In this document: piece after piece, positions 42,034 through 50,475 of the stretch
Numbering within the stretch: position 1 is the stretch's first letter
Layout of the letters: each line of letters opens with the position of its first letter
NCBI GenBank assembly: GCA_020627535.1
Contig: JAHDGU010000003.1
Span: 186,001 to 250,000 of the forward strand
Origin: Saprospiraceae bacterium
Lineage (GTDB): Bacteria > Bacteroidota > Bacteroidia > Chitinophagales > Saprospiraceae
Length of the DNA: 64,000 bases
Reading direction: 5' to 3'
Position numbers and translations under genes: made by a program
The notes under the pieces: model-generated
Told to the model about the DNA's origin: nothing
What the model saw: only the letters and a program-made list of their open reading frames with translations
The model's database searches: none

Positions 42034-42876
42034 ATGAAGATTCATGTCATCGAGACAGAGTACTTCAAGCTTGATGGAGGTGCGATGTTTGGTGTGGTGC
42101 CCAAGTCACTTTGGAATAAGCTGAATCCCTCAGATGCCAACAATATGTGCAGCTGGGCGATGAGGTGTCTGCTGATAGAGGAAGGGCAGAAAAAGATCCT
42201 CATCGACACGGGCATCGGAAACAAACAAGGACCCAAATTTTTGAGTCACTTCTACCCTCATGGTGACCATAGTCTATTGACTTCATTAGCTGACAAGGGA
42301 TTTGCACCTCAAGATATCACTGACGTGATTCTTACTCATTTGCACTTTGATCACTGTGGAGGTGCTGTGATGAGAGACTCTCAAGATCGACTCATTCCTC
42401 AATTTCCCAATGCTACATATTGGTCAACCGAGGAACACTGGAAGGCTGCATCATTTCCCAATGCCAGAGAAAAAGCTTCCTTCCTCAAGGAGAACTTTAT
42501 TCCTCTAGCAGAACAAGGTGTTGTCAAATATCTCAAGGACGAAAAAGACGACAGCATATCTTCGCAGATTAGCTTCATTTTTAGCTATGGCCATACAGAT
42601 TGTATGATCAGTCCGGTGATACGCTACGGCGATGAAACCATCATATACTGTGCTGATCTCATGCCAGCTCATTATCATCTACACTTGCCTTACGTGATGG
42701 CATATGACATCCGGCCTCTCGTCACATTGCAAGAGAAGAGAGACTTCTTATCTCAGGCCGTGGAGCAAGATTGGACGCTCTTCTACGAGCATGATCCACA
42801 AAAGATCACGAGCAAAGTACGCCTCAATGATCGTGGAAAGTATGCGGCTCTAGACTACGAGCCGGATTTTATATAA
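42034..42876 (+). CDS. Metallo-beta-lactamase-fold hydrolase
   Basis: A 280-residue cytoplasmic MBL-fold hydrolase. The ATG at 42034 is chosen; a frame from 41908 lies inside ribH. Metal motifs are LTHLHFDHCGG (residues 100-110, HxHxDH), a later His in YGHTDCMI (about 189) and Asp in IYCADLMPAH (about 210). The N-terminus MKIHVIETEYFKLDGGAMFG resembles the lactonase/quorum-quenching (AiiA-like) subgroup, but no evidence fixes a substrate. It is translationally adjacent to ribH. A 298-base gene-free stretch follows. Confidence 0.85.
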   Translation: MKIHVIETEYFKLDGGAMFGVVPKSLWNKLNPSDANNMCSWAMRCLLIEEGQKKILIDTGIGNKQGPKFLSHFYPHGDHSLLTSLADKGFAPQDITDVILTHLHFDHCGGAVMRDSQDRLIPQFPNATYWSTEEHWKAASFPNAREKASFLKENFIPLAEQGVVKYLKDEKDDSISSQISFIFSYGHTDCMISPVIRYGDETIIYCADLMPAHYHLHLPYVMAYDIRPLVTLQEKRDFLSQAVEQDWTLFYEHDPQKITSKVRLNDRGKYAALDYEPDFI

Positions 42877-43174
42877 ACTGGTCTATAAATACAATTGACA
42901 AAGTCTCAGATGTATAAGATCCTGGGGTTAACTGTCTTGTAATTGGCAATCTTGGCAATACCTTATCAGTACCTTAGCGAATCCTTAACACTGTAGACCT
43001 GACCTTCGTAGCATAAGATCACGTCTTAAGTGATGTCTTAGAGATCTTGACAAACTCTGAGGCTTATGCAATCCTACGAAAAGCGAAATATCGACAATCC
43101 GTCCCTACGGTGCATCTGCCAGGCCTTGTCAGGTCCAGATCAACAAACTATCCTTTTCAACAAATTCCTACGTT
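42877..43174. other. Gene-free stretch between the MBL hydrolase and the lectin-HYR gene
   Basis: No credible gene; a 65-codon frame at 43066-43263 lacks any protein-like pattern. A five-pair hairpin ATCAC (43018-43022) / GTGAT (43030-43034) with a seven-base loop lies here, and ACCTTA occurs twice close together near 42960-42975. It probably holds the promoter and leader of the large secreted-protein gene. No box matches the consensus well. Confidence 0.5.
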
Positions 43175-46100
43175 ATGAGCTCAAAGCTTACCCACGTGAA
43201 GAATCATTTACTGATTCTACTTTTCGCCTGTACAGGCATTTTGGCGAAAGCCGAAAACCCTAGTTGCATCACTTGCAACACCGCTCCTATCATCATCTGC
43301 CCAAGCAATCACTTTGCATGCCCTGGCACTGCCACTGATCCAAGTGTCACTGGCTATGCCACTGCTCAACCCGGTGATGAAAACTGCGCAGACCCAATCA
43401 TCACCTATGAGGATGAAATTTTCTCAGAAGGACCTTGTGACGGTGCCATCGAAATCCACAGGACCTGGATCGCAGAATATCCAGATACAGAGGACGAATG
43501 GCTCCGTGCCGAATGCACGCAGCTCATCAAGCTCAAAGATGTGGAGGATCCCGTCATCTGGGAGTGTCCGAGCAATATCACAATCAATCTAGCAGATGGC
43601 TGTGACCCAACCGCCGAGTGGGACGAGCCAAATGCCATGGACAATTGTGGAGTGACATCATTCACCTCCACACACCAAAGCGGTGATCAGTTTCCACAAG
43701 GATCTACGACTGTGACCTATACAGCAGTAGATGTATGTGGCAATCAAGCAAGCTGCTCTTTCGTCGTGACTGTGATCGGTTCTTGTTGCACTGAAGCCGG
43801 GCTACACATCGAGTGTCCTGATAATATCGATGGATGCCCAGGCGGCGACACGGATCCATCAGAGACAGGCTATGCCACGGCATACTTTGATGATCCTGAC
43901 TGCCCAGAACCTCTCATCAGCTACTCTGAAGTGATCCTAAGTGAAGGGCCATGTGACGGAGCGATCAAGATATGGAGATCCTGGAGAGCGGAGCACCCAG
44001 ATGATCCCAACATACATGCATCATGCAATCAGATCATAGAGTACAGAGACATTGACGAACCTAGTTTTCTCTCTTGTCCAGACGATATTACCATCACCAT
44101 GAGTAGCGATTGTGAAGCTATCGCATACTGGGACGAGCCTGAGGCCACTGACAACTGTGGTATCGAGTGGGTCATGAGCAACTATGAAAGCGGTGATCAG
44201 TTTCCCCAAGGAACCACAGAAGTCATCTATACGGCTACTGACTATTGTGGCAATGAGAGTAGCTGCAGTTTTGCAGTCACAGTGCTCGGAGACTGTTGTA
44301 TTGACGCTCCTATCATTGATTGCCCAGCTGACTATCTTGATTGTCCAGGCAACTCTACTGATCCAGCTCACACCGGCTATGCCACAGGCTACTCCGATGA
44401 CCCTAGTTGCCCCGAACCACTCATTACTTACGACGATGAGATTCTTACAGAAGGTCCATGTGATGGAGCGATCAAAATACTCAGAACATGGAGAGCCAGC
44501 AACCCTGATGCACCGACCAGCTATGATGAGTGCACGCAGATCATCTTTCTAGTAGATAAGACAGCTCCCGAGATCCTCGGATGTCCAGAGGATATTTTGA
44601 TCGAAACGAATGAAAATTCAGTCGTCGTAAATTGGAATGAGATCATTGCCAGTGACGATTGTGGCACGGTCGATTTCCACTCTTCCCATGAGTCTGGCGA
44701 TGAGTTTGGAGAAGGAACGACTACTGTCACCTACATCGCGGATGATGGCTGTGGTAACTATGACACTTGTAGATTTGATATCACCATCATCGTAGAGGAT
44801 GCAGGCACACTGATCTGCCCAGATGATATCGTGGTAGAGTGCCAAGGTCCAGATGGCGCTGTCGTACACTGGGATCTGCCCACTCTCGAGACTGATTGTG
44901 GTATCAGCTGTGGTGATCAGAGCGATGAGATCCCAGGCTATTTATTCATGGGATCGCTGAATGGCAGTAAGTACTACTGCAGTCGTGAACCTGCAACGTG
45001 GAATGACGCACAAGCCCATGCTGAAAGCTATGGAGGCTATCTTGCCGTGATCAATACACAGGCCGAAAATGACCTACTATCCAGTTTCCTTGTGACGCAG
45101 TCGGCTTTCATCGGATTGAGTGATCAAGATGTGGAAGGCAACTTCACATGGGTCAATGGAGACCCCGTGACATTCAGCAAGTGGTACCCCGGCCAGCCCA
45201 ATGACTATGGTATCGGACAAGACTGTGTAGAGCTTTTGCCTACTGGACAGTGGAATGACCAGTACTGTCACAAGGCACAAGAATACATCATGGAGATACC
45301 TTGCCAGGACGAAGAGATCATACAGATCTCAGGACCAGACAATGGCTCATTGCTCCCAGTAGGTACGACTACGATCAGCTTCCGAGCTATTGATGGCTGT
45401 GGCAATCAGTTTACTTGCAGCTTTACCATCACTGTAGAGAGCGCTGTCCACCTGATTTGTCCTGACGACATCTATCTGAGCTGTGGCGGATCAGAAAACA
45501 GCATCTATGCCAGCTGGCCAACACCTGAACTTAGTTCTTGCTGTAATCTTTCTGGCACTGACTGTGTGGAAGAGCTTGAGGGATTCATCTATATGGGCAG
45601 CCTGAATGGCAAGTCGTACTTCTGCTCTCTCTACCCTGCTGACTGGGAGACTGCCCAATCTCTGAGTATCGAAGCTGGCGGTCATCTCGCAATCATCAAT
45701 ACTGAAGAAGAAAATACACTCCTCAGCGGATTCCTAGAGACACAGGCAGCATGGATAGGCTTGAGTGACAAAGATGTCGAAGGAGATTTTCACTGGGTGG
45801 ACGGCTCAGCACCAAGCTACTCCAAGTGGTACCCTGGCCAGCCCAATGACTATGGCATCGGACAGGACTGTGTAGAGCTCCTCAGCAATGGTCTGTGGAA
45901 TGATCAATACTGTCACAAGCACCTTGAGTTTATCATGGAAATACCATGTGAGGGCAGTGAGGCTGGTGTACGTCAGATAGAAGGTCCAGCTCCTGGCAGT
46001 GGATTGCCCGTAGGCGCCAGCACAATTACCTATGTCGGTACTGATGCCTGCGGCAATAGTGACACCTGTAGCTTCCAGGTCTTTGTCGAAAAAGACGAAT

Positions 46101-46909
46101 ACTGCGAGTCTTATGGCAATAATTCACATCACTTGTGGATCGATGAAATTCGCTTTGGTGATCATGTATCCTGGACTGGTAACGATGGCGGGTATGCTGA
46201 TTTCAGTCAAGACTGCGTAGATCTGCAGCCAGGTGAGGCATTTAAGCTTATGCTTGTGCCCGGCTATGCAAATACTGCTTATCCGGTCTACTGGAATATC
46301 TGGATCGACTGGAATGAAGACGGAGACTGGTATGACGATGGAGAGTTTGTCGCCTATGGCAGTGGAAGTACTGCGCTCTGGGGTTCATTCACGATTCCCG
46401 CTGATGCGCCTTCCGGCAAAAAGAGAGTACGGATCGCGATGAAGTATGGAGGATATCCAGGTGACCCATGCGCAATCTTCAAATATGGAGAAGTAGAAGA
46501 TTACTGTTTCCACATTGGAGAAGGCTTAGACCAGCCTCAAGAGCAGTCAATGACGCGATCGGCAGTATCGGTCGTCAATCTCGGTGAGCAGCTCCAGACT
46601 CTCGGGGATAAAAACCTTGAGCAAGAGGTCCAAAATGCGATCGATGAGATGGATGCTCAAATCGTCTCTCGAGCCACTGACGCAGAAGGTCTCAGAGCAT
46701 ATCCCAATCCCGCTTCCTCTTTCTTGACGATTGATGGAATGAAAGCGGATGAGCTCCTGATCAAGAGTGCGGCTGGAATCACACAAAAGATTGACTACAG
46801 CCTCCAGGATGGTGGCTTGATGAGTCTCGACATCAGTCGACTGACGACAGGTATCTACTATGTCATCGACCCAAGCACAGGTCAGTCTGTGAGGTTTATG
46901 AAGCAGTAG
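43175..46909 (+). CDS. Large T9SS-exported adhesin-like protein with HYR, C-type lectin and GEVED domains
   Basis: A 1244-residue cell-surface or secreted protein. After a signal peptide (cleavage near LAKA, residue 26) come three copies of a unit with ATDPSVTGYATA-type and SEGPCDGAIxI motifs, each followed by an HYR (Ig-like) domain (to about residue 545). Two C-type lectin domains (about 588-708 and 803-924) are each followed by HYR. Both lectins have YSKWYPGQPNDYGIGQDCVE-type and WNDQYC segments, the QPN and WND calcium/sugar sites. A GEVED domain (about 975-1117, ending YGEVEDYCF) and a T9SS type-A sorting domain (about 1172-1244, YPNPASSFLTIDG) close the protein. Adhesion to glycans or prey cells is an inference. 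A mini-hairpin repeat encodes the signal-peptide end. Confidence 0.88.
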   Translation: MSSKLTHVKNHLLILLFACTGILAKAENPSCITCNTAPIIICPSNHFACPGTATDPSVTGYATAQPGDENCADPIITYEDEIFSEGPCDGAIEIHRTWIAEYPDTEDEWLRAECTQLIKLKDVEDPVIWECPSNITINLADGCDPTAEWDEPNAMDNCGVTSFTSTHQSGDQFPQGSTTVTYTAVDVCGNQASCSFVVTVIGSCCTEAGLHIECPDNIDGCPGGDTDPSETGYATAYFDDPDCPEPLISYSEVILSEGPCDGAIKIWRSWRAEHPDDPNIHASCNQIIEYRDIDEPSFLSCPDDITITMSSDCEAIAYWDEPEATDNCGIEWVMSNYESGDQFPQGTTEVIYTATDYCGNESSCSFAVTVLGDCCIDAPIIDCPADYLDCPGNSTDPAHTGYATGYSDDPSCPEPLITYDDEILTEGPCDGAIKILRTWRASNPDAPTSYDECTQIIFLVDKTAPEILGCPEDILIETNENSVVVNWNEIIASDDCGTVDFHSSHESGDEFGEGTTTVTYIADDGCGNYDTCRFDITIIVEDAGTLICPDDIVVECQGPDGAVVHWDLPTLETDCGISCGDQSDEIPGYLFMGSLNGSKYYCSREPATWNDAQAHAESYGGYLAVINTQAENDLLSSFLVTQSAFIGLSDQDVEGNFTWVNGDPVTFSKWYPGQPNDYGIGQDCVELLPTGQWNDQYCHKAQEYIMEIPCQDEEIIQISGPDNGSLLPVGTTTISFRAIDGCGNQFTCSFTITVESAVHLICPDDIYLSCGGSENSIYASWPTPELSSCCNLSGTDCVEELEGFIYMGSLNGKSYFCSLYPADWETAQSLSIEAGGHLAIINTEEENTLLSGFLETQAAWIGLSDKDVEGDFHWVDGSAPSYSKWYPGQPNDYGIGQDCVELLSNGLWNDQYCHKHLEFIMEIPCEGSEAGVRQIEGPAPGSGLPVGASTITYVGTDACGNSDTCSFQVFVEKDEYCESYGNNSHHLWIDEIRFGDHVSWTGNDGGYADFSQDCVDLQPGEAFKLMLVPGYANTAYPVYWNIWIDWNEDGDWYDDGEFVAYGSGSTALWGSFTIPADAPSGKKRVRIAMKYGGYPGDPCAIFKYGEVEDYCFHIGEGLDQPQEQSMTRSAVSVVNLGEQLQTLGDKNLEQEVQNAIDEMDAQIVSRATDAEGLRAYPNPASSFLTIDGMKADELLIKSAAGITQKIDYSLQDGGLMSLDISRLTTGIYYVIDPSTGQSVRFMKQ
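43237..43252 (+). repeat. 16-base mini-hairpin repeat, GGC-GAAA-GCC form
   Basis: Reads CATTTTGGCGAAAGCC, sense, covering ILAKA at the signal-peptide cleavage site. GAAAA follows, so the T run can pair on across one mismatch. Confidence 0.85.
46408..46423 (-). repeat. Possible flipped-stem mini-hairpin variant
   Basis: On the minus strand CTTTTTGCCGGAAGGC forms GCC-GGAA-GGC, a GNRA loop with swapped arms like the 35043 copy. It lies in the GEVED domain and may be chance. Confidence 0.3.
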
Positions 46910-46933
46910 ACATCAAATTGTAAGAGAAAATGG

Positions 46934-46967
46934 GCTGGTATATGATGTATGCCAGCTCTTTTTTTTT
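46934..46967 (+). terminator. Rho-independent terminator of the lectin-HYR gene
   Basis: GCTGGTATA (46934-46942) pairs with TATGCCAGC (46948-46956) in a nine-pair stem (one G-T wobble) with a five-base loop, followed by TC and a long T run. It is 25 bases after the stop codon. Confidence 0.9.
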
Positions 46968-47006
46968 GCTAGAACTCCGGGAAATAAAGGGCAGAAAGCT
47001 GATAAA

Positions 47007-47024
47007 TAGCCCAATATTGGGCTA
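47007..47024. repeat. Perfect 18-base palindrome
   Basis: TAGCCCAATATTGGGCTA is fully self-complementary with no spacer. It lies in the convergent gap between the lectin-HYR terminator and the NUDIX terminator, away from any start codon. It may be a protein-binding site or a remnant. Confidence 0.6.
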
Positions 47025-47058
47025 AAAGGTAACGGAGGGAAGCGAATGTAACAGGTGT

Positions 47059-47096
47059 AAAAAAAAGAAAAGACACACAATAGTGTATGTCTTTCC
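47059..47096 (-). terminator. Rho-independent terminator of the NUDIX gene
   Basis: On the minus strand AAAGACA and CAC pair with GTG and TGTCTTT around a TATT loop, with a two-base bulge, and TTCTTTTTTTT follows. It is 91 bases past the NUDIX stop. Confidence 0.75.
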
Positions 47097-47186
47097 TTAA
47101 AACCTTTAACCTAAAACACGCTCCAAGATATGATCATCCGAGATATCTCACAAGAATTATCAGTTTTTTTTCAAAAAAAACGTAAA

Positions 47187-47795
47187 TCATTCTAAAGCGT
47201 CTAGAACAATTCTGATGTTTTGATACATTGGTTGGAGTTCACGCGCATCTTTTGGCGAAAGCCAGATAGCCTCCTCTATATTTTCTTCCAGCTGAGGAGT
47301 AAGGGTTTCGTCAGTGGTATACATCTGATACCAAAATGTCTTCTTGAGTATACGTCTCCCAGACTTGTCTTTATATGTATGGAATGTGCGACATAGTTTC
47401 TTACCGATCTTCACTTGGAAGATGCCGAGCTCTTCTTGGATCTCTCTCTTTGCAGCGGACTTCTTTTTCTCCCCTTTTTCCATTTTGCCTTTGGGAAGAT
47501 CCCAGTATCCGAGACGGCTGATCATGGCAATATCTGAATCAAGATGGACTACACCGCCAGCTGCTCTAATGACTTTGTACAAACTCTTGAAGTCGCGATA
47601 CATCTCCTTCGCATCGTCAGACCACAAGATGATGGTCTTGGCTTGCTTGGACTTCTCAAGGCTATCGATGTACATGTAAAATTCTTTGGGCTTACCCTGA
47701 TACTTCATCACTAGATGAGCACTCCCTGTAGAGGCTTGAATTTGCTGCTGTGTGACAAGTCTGAGCAGACAGTCATTGATGTAGATATCGTACAT
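47187..47795 (-). CDS. NUDIX hydrolase
   Basis: A 202-residue hydrolase for nucleoside diphosphate-linked or capped substrates. The Nudix box GKMEKGEKKKSAAKREIQEELGI (residues about 103-125; G-x5-E-x7-R-E-x2-E-E-x-G) is complete. An N-terminal region of about 80 residues (MYDIYINDCLLRLVTQQQIQ...) precedes the fold and is typical of a Bacteroidota NUDIX group located beside pyrE, where the two genes are divergent. LGYWDLPKGKMEKGE fits the dinucleotide polyphosphate (Ap4A-type) subgroup, but the substrate is not settled. A mini-hairpin repeat lies near the 3' end. Confidence 0.88.
   Translation of the reverse strand: MYDIYINDCLLRLVTQQQIQASTGSAHLVMKYQGKPKEFYMYIDSLEKSKQAKTIILWSDDAKEMYRDFKSLYKVIRAAGGVVHLDSDIAMISRLGYWDLPKGKMEKGEKKKSAAKREIQEELGIFQVKIGKKLCRTFHTYKDKSGRRILKKTFWYQMYTTDETLTPQLEENIEEAIWLSPKDARELQPMYQNIRIVLDALE
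47248..47263 (+). repeat. 16-base mini-hairpin repeat, lead sequence shifted
   Basis: TTTTGGCGAAAGCC (47250-47263) is exact, but the CAT lead is separated by one extra C (CATCTTTTGGCG). It is antisense in the NUDIX gene. Confidence 0.65.
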
Positions 47796-47821
47796 TTGGA
47801 CCTTGTGATTTTGGCTTCGAT

Positions 47822-48454
47822 ATGAGCAGTAAATATAGTGGAACCATAGCAGCAGGCTTGCTCAAAATACAAGCCATCAAGCTACAACCAGATGATCCAT
47901 TTACATGGGCGTCTGGATGGAAATCACCTATCTATTGTGATAATCGTATGACCTTATCGCATCCGGCACTCAGATCCACAATCACAGATGCATACCTCGA
48001 ATATCTGGAGACTCAAGAGTACGACTGTATTGCAGGAGTGGCCACAGGAGGAATAGCTTATGCAGCCCTGATTGCTGATCGACTACAATTACCAATGATC
48101 TATGTCAGATCAAAAGCTAAAGGCCATGGCAGACAAAACATGATCGAAGGCGATATCAAGCCGGGTTATCGATGTGCCGTGATCGAAGACCTTGTCTCTA
48201 CGGGAGGTAGCAGCATGAAAGCCATCCAGGCATTGAGGACGGCCGAGATGTCAGTGAGCGCATGCGTCAGTATTTTCAACTACGGCTTTCAGCAAGCCGA
48301 AGATCTTTTTAGCGAAGAAAACTGCCCCTTGCACAGTCTCGTGCTCTACGCAGATCTCATGTCCAAGGCACAAGAGCTCGACTTCATAAACCAAGAGGGA
48401 AAGAAACAACTAGAACAGTGGCGCCAGTCCCCAAGCACATGGCGACAATCATAA
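47822..48454 (+). CDS. pyrE: Orotate phosphoribosyltransferase
   Basis: Adds ribose phosphate to orotate in pyrimidine synthesis. The 210-residue protein starts MSSKYSGTIAAGLLKIQAIK and has PFTWASGWKSPIYCDNRMTL (orotate site, residues about 22-41), VRSKAKGHGRQNMIEG (mobile loop) and VIEDLVSTGGSSMKAIQ (PRPP motif, about 120-136). Length is normal. It is divergent from the NUDIX gene over 26 bases and followed by the M42 peptidase gene at 19 bases. pyrC lies 47 kb away in this window. Confidence 0.95.
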   Translation: MSSKYSGTIAAGLLKIQAIKLQPDDPFTWASGWKSPIYCDNRMTLSHPALRSTITDAYLEYLETQEYDCIAGVATGGIAYAALIADRLQLPMIYVRSKAKGHGRQNMIEGDIKPGYRCAVIEDLVSTGGSSMKAIQALRTAEMSVSACVSIFNYGFQQAEDLFSEENCPLHSLVLYADLMSKAQELDFINQEGKKQLEQWRQSPSTWRQS

Positions 48455-48473
48455 CAGAAGACTACAGTAACCG

Positions 48474-49559
48474 ATGTCATCAAACAAAGCAGATAAAGCA
48501 GCCGAGAAGTTTCTATATGAATATCTCAAGAATGCCTCTCCAACAGGCTACGAAGCACCAGGGCAGAAACTCTGGCTAGACTATATAGATCAATACTGTG
48601 ATGAGTGGCATCTGGATAATTACGGGACTGCCTACGGCATCATCAATCCTGGCAAGGACTATCGTGTTGTGATCGAAGGGCACGCGGATGAGATCTCTTG
48701 GTACGTTAACTACATCAGTGAGAGCGGATTTATCTATGTCATTCGCAATGGTGGCTCCGATCAGATCATTGCTCCATCCAAAAAGGTAAACATCCATACC
48801 AAAAACGGATTTGTGCAAGGCGTCTTCGGCTGGCCTGCTATCCACACCAGGAGAGGAGAAAAAGCAAAGCTCAGTCCGAAGTTGGAGAACATTTTCATCG
48901 ATGTAGGAGCAAAAGACAAAAAAGAAGTCCAGGAGATGGGTATCCATCCAGGATGTGTCATCACTTATCCAGACGAACTAGATGTACTCAATGAGAAGTA
49001 CTATGTAGGACGCGCTCTTGACAATAAGATGGGTGGATATTGTATAGCACAAGTCGCACGCAAGATCAAAGAAAACAAGATAGACCTACCCTACTCACTG
49101 TATGTCGTGAATGCAGTCCAAGAGGAAATCGGACTACGCGGTGCTCAAATGGTCGCAGATACCATAAAGCCTCACGTAGCGATCATCACTGACGTCACAC
49201 ATGACACTCATACGCCGATGATCGATCAGAAGGTACAAGGTAGCATCAAGTGTGGCAATGGTCCAAGCCTGTGTCATGCGCCGGCTGTACATACCGGACT
49301 GCTCGACCTGATCATGAGCACGGCAGATGAGCACGATATCAAATACCAACATAGCGCGTCGTCGCGAAGCACGGGTACGGACACCGACGCCTTCGCATAC
49401 AGCAATGGTGGAGTACCAAGTGCCTTGATATCACTGCCACTGCGCTACATGCACACCACGGTCGAGATGGCACACAAAGAAGATGTAGATGCTGTCACAG
49501 AACTGATCTATCAGACTCTTCTCAAGATCACAGACGGGCACAATTTCAAATACTTCTAA
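48474..49559 (+). CDS. M42-family metallo-aminopeptidase
   Basis: A 361-residue cytoplasmic aminopeptidase of the tetrahedral M42 (glutamyl aminopeptidase/TET) family. Metal and catalytic motifs are VIEGHADEISWYVNYI (His about 68, Asp about 70), GRALDNKMGGYC (bridging Asp about 183), AVQEEIGLRGAQM (catalytic Glu pair about 213-214), ITDVTHDTH (Asp about 237) and PLRYMHTTVEMAHKEDV (His about 326). These are in the family order. It probably trims peptides after proteasome-like degradation. It is co-directional with pyrE and with the following UbiA-like gene (4-base gap). Confidence 0.92.
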   Translation: MSSNKADKAAEKFLYEYLKNASPTGYEAPGQKLWLDYIDQYCDEWHLDNYGTAYGIINPGKDYRVVIEGHADEISWYVNYISESGFIYVIRNGGSDQIIAPSKKVNIHTKNGFVQGVFGWPAIHTRRGEKAKLSPKLENIFIDVGAKDKKEVQEMGIHPGCVITYPDELDVLNEKYYVGRALDNKMGGYCIAQVARKIKENKIDLPYSLYVVNAVQEEIGLRGAQMVADTIKPHVAIITDVTHDTHTPMIDQKVQGSIKCGNGPSLCHAPAVHTGLLDLIMSTADEHDIKYQHSASSRSTGTDTDAFAYSNGGVPSALISLPLRYMHTTVEMAHKEDVDAVTELIYQTLLKITDGHNFKYF

Positions 49560-49563
49560 GCAC

Positions 49564-50415
49564 ATGGCACAGACTCCTGCGCTCATAGATCATCTGGCAA
49601 AAGCGCAGATCATCGTGAGTCTTGGAGCCACAAGTCTCTTTGCCGCCTCTTCCCTTATGATTCATGACCGTCTTGAGGTCAATGAGCTCATTGTCATCTT
49701 CTCAGCGACCTGGATGATGTATATGGGACATAGGGTCATCGGCTTGCGGATCAGACCACAAGTAAGATCCACAGAGCGATTTGCTTACATTATAGATCAC
49801 AAGACGGTGCTATTGGTGATGGCTGGGGCAGCTATGGTATCACTACTATTTTTTGGGCCATCCTTTGTTCTCGACAGGAACATTGGGACTCTCATATTTT
49901 CGCTTAGCGTAGCAGGCGGCTATTCCATACCGATCTTGGCAGGAAAGCGCCTCAGAGACCTACCATATATAAAGATCATACTGATCGGATTGATCTGGGC
50001 TTCAACGACAGTCGCTCTCAGCTATAGACATGGCGAAGTTCTTCAGTCATGGCATTATCATCTCATCATAGAGCGCGTCCTCTTCATCATTGCCATCACC
50101 ATCCCGTTTGATATCAGAGATCTCCGCATAGATCGAGAACAAGATCTCAAGACATTGGCGACAGTCTTGGGAGCATGGTCCGCTAAGATTCTAGCAATCA
50201 TATTGCTCGGAATCTGTACACTTCTGCTCCTGTGGATCAAAAGTTGTGGAGTAGCTCAAGGCTATATCACCTCATGGCATTTGATGCATATCATGGCCGG
50301 CTTCTTGATCATTCGTAGCTCTGTAGACCGAGAAGAGGCGTACTACTCCGGAGCGATAGATAGCACGATGCTGATCCCTGGAATCTACGTACTGAGCTCA
50401 ATTCTGGTAATTTAA
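49564..50415 (+). CDS. UbiA-like integral membrane protein lacking the first Asp-rich motif
   Basis: A 283-residue membrane protein with about eight hydrophobic helices. IPFDIRDLRIDREQDLKTLA (about residues 178-197) matches the second Asp-rich motif (DxRDxxxD) of UbiA prenyltransferases. In place of the first motif (NDxxDxxxD) the second-helix end reads TWMMYMGHRVIGLRI, with no Asp. Enzymes of this superfamily attach prenyl chains using both motifs to bind Mg-diphosphate, so this protein may be inactive or use another chemistry. It starts 4 bases after the M42 gene. The reaction is unknown. Confidence 0.72.
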   Translation: MAQTPALIDHLAKAQIIVSLGATSLFAASSLMIHDRLEVNELIVIFSATWMMYMGHRVIGLRIRPQVRSTERFAYIIDHKTVLLVMAGAAMVSLLFFGPSFVLDRNIGTLIFSLSVAGGYSIPILAGKRLRDLPYIKIILIGLIWASTTVALSYRHGEVLQSWHYHLIIERVLFIIAITIPFDIRDLRIDREQDLKTLATVLGAWSAKILAIILLGICTLLLLWIKSCGVAQGYITSWHLMHIMAGFLIIRSSVDREEAYYSGAIDSTMLIPGIYVLSSILVI

Positions 50416-50474
50416 CTAGTTGAATAGTTGATCAACTACGTTTATAGTCATATATTAGCAACTATAAACGTAGT
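50414..50474. promoter_or_regulatory. Palindromic operator region of the BlaI/M56 pair
   Basis: ACTACGTTTATAGT (50435-50448) and ACTATAAACGTAGT (50461-50474) are perfect 14-base inverted repeats with a 12-base spacer, ending one base before the blaI-type ATG. TAGTTGATCAACTA (50425-50438) and AACTAGTT (50414-50421) are further perfect palindromes overlapping or next to them. BlaI-type repressors bind dyad sites over their own promoter, so autoregulation is expected. Confidence 0.8.
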
Positions 50475-50475
50475 C

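Noticed and set aside
43066-43263. 65-codon frame upstream of the lectin-HYR gene
   Set aside because: It overlaps the signal-peptide codons of the large gene, has no ribosome site or protein-like pattern, and ends inside it.
47164-47180. T8-C-A8 palindrome near the NUDIX stop as a terminator
   Set aside because: A pure A/T stem with no loop is weak; the GC-containing hairpin with a U tract at 47059-47096 is the better terminator.
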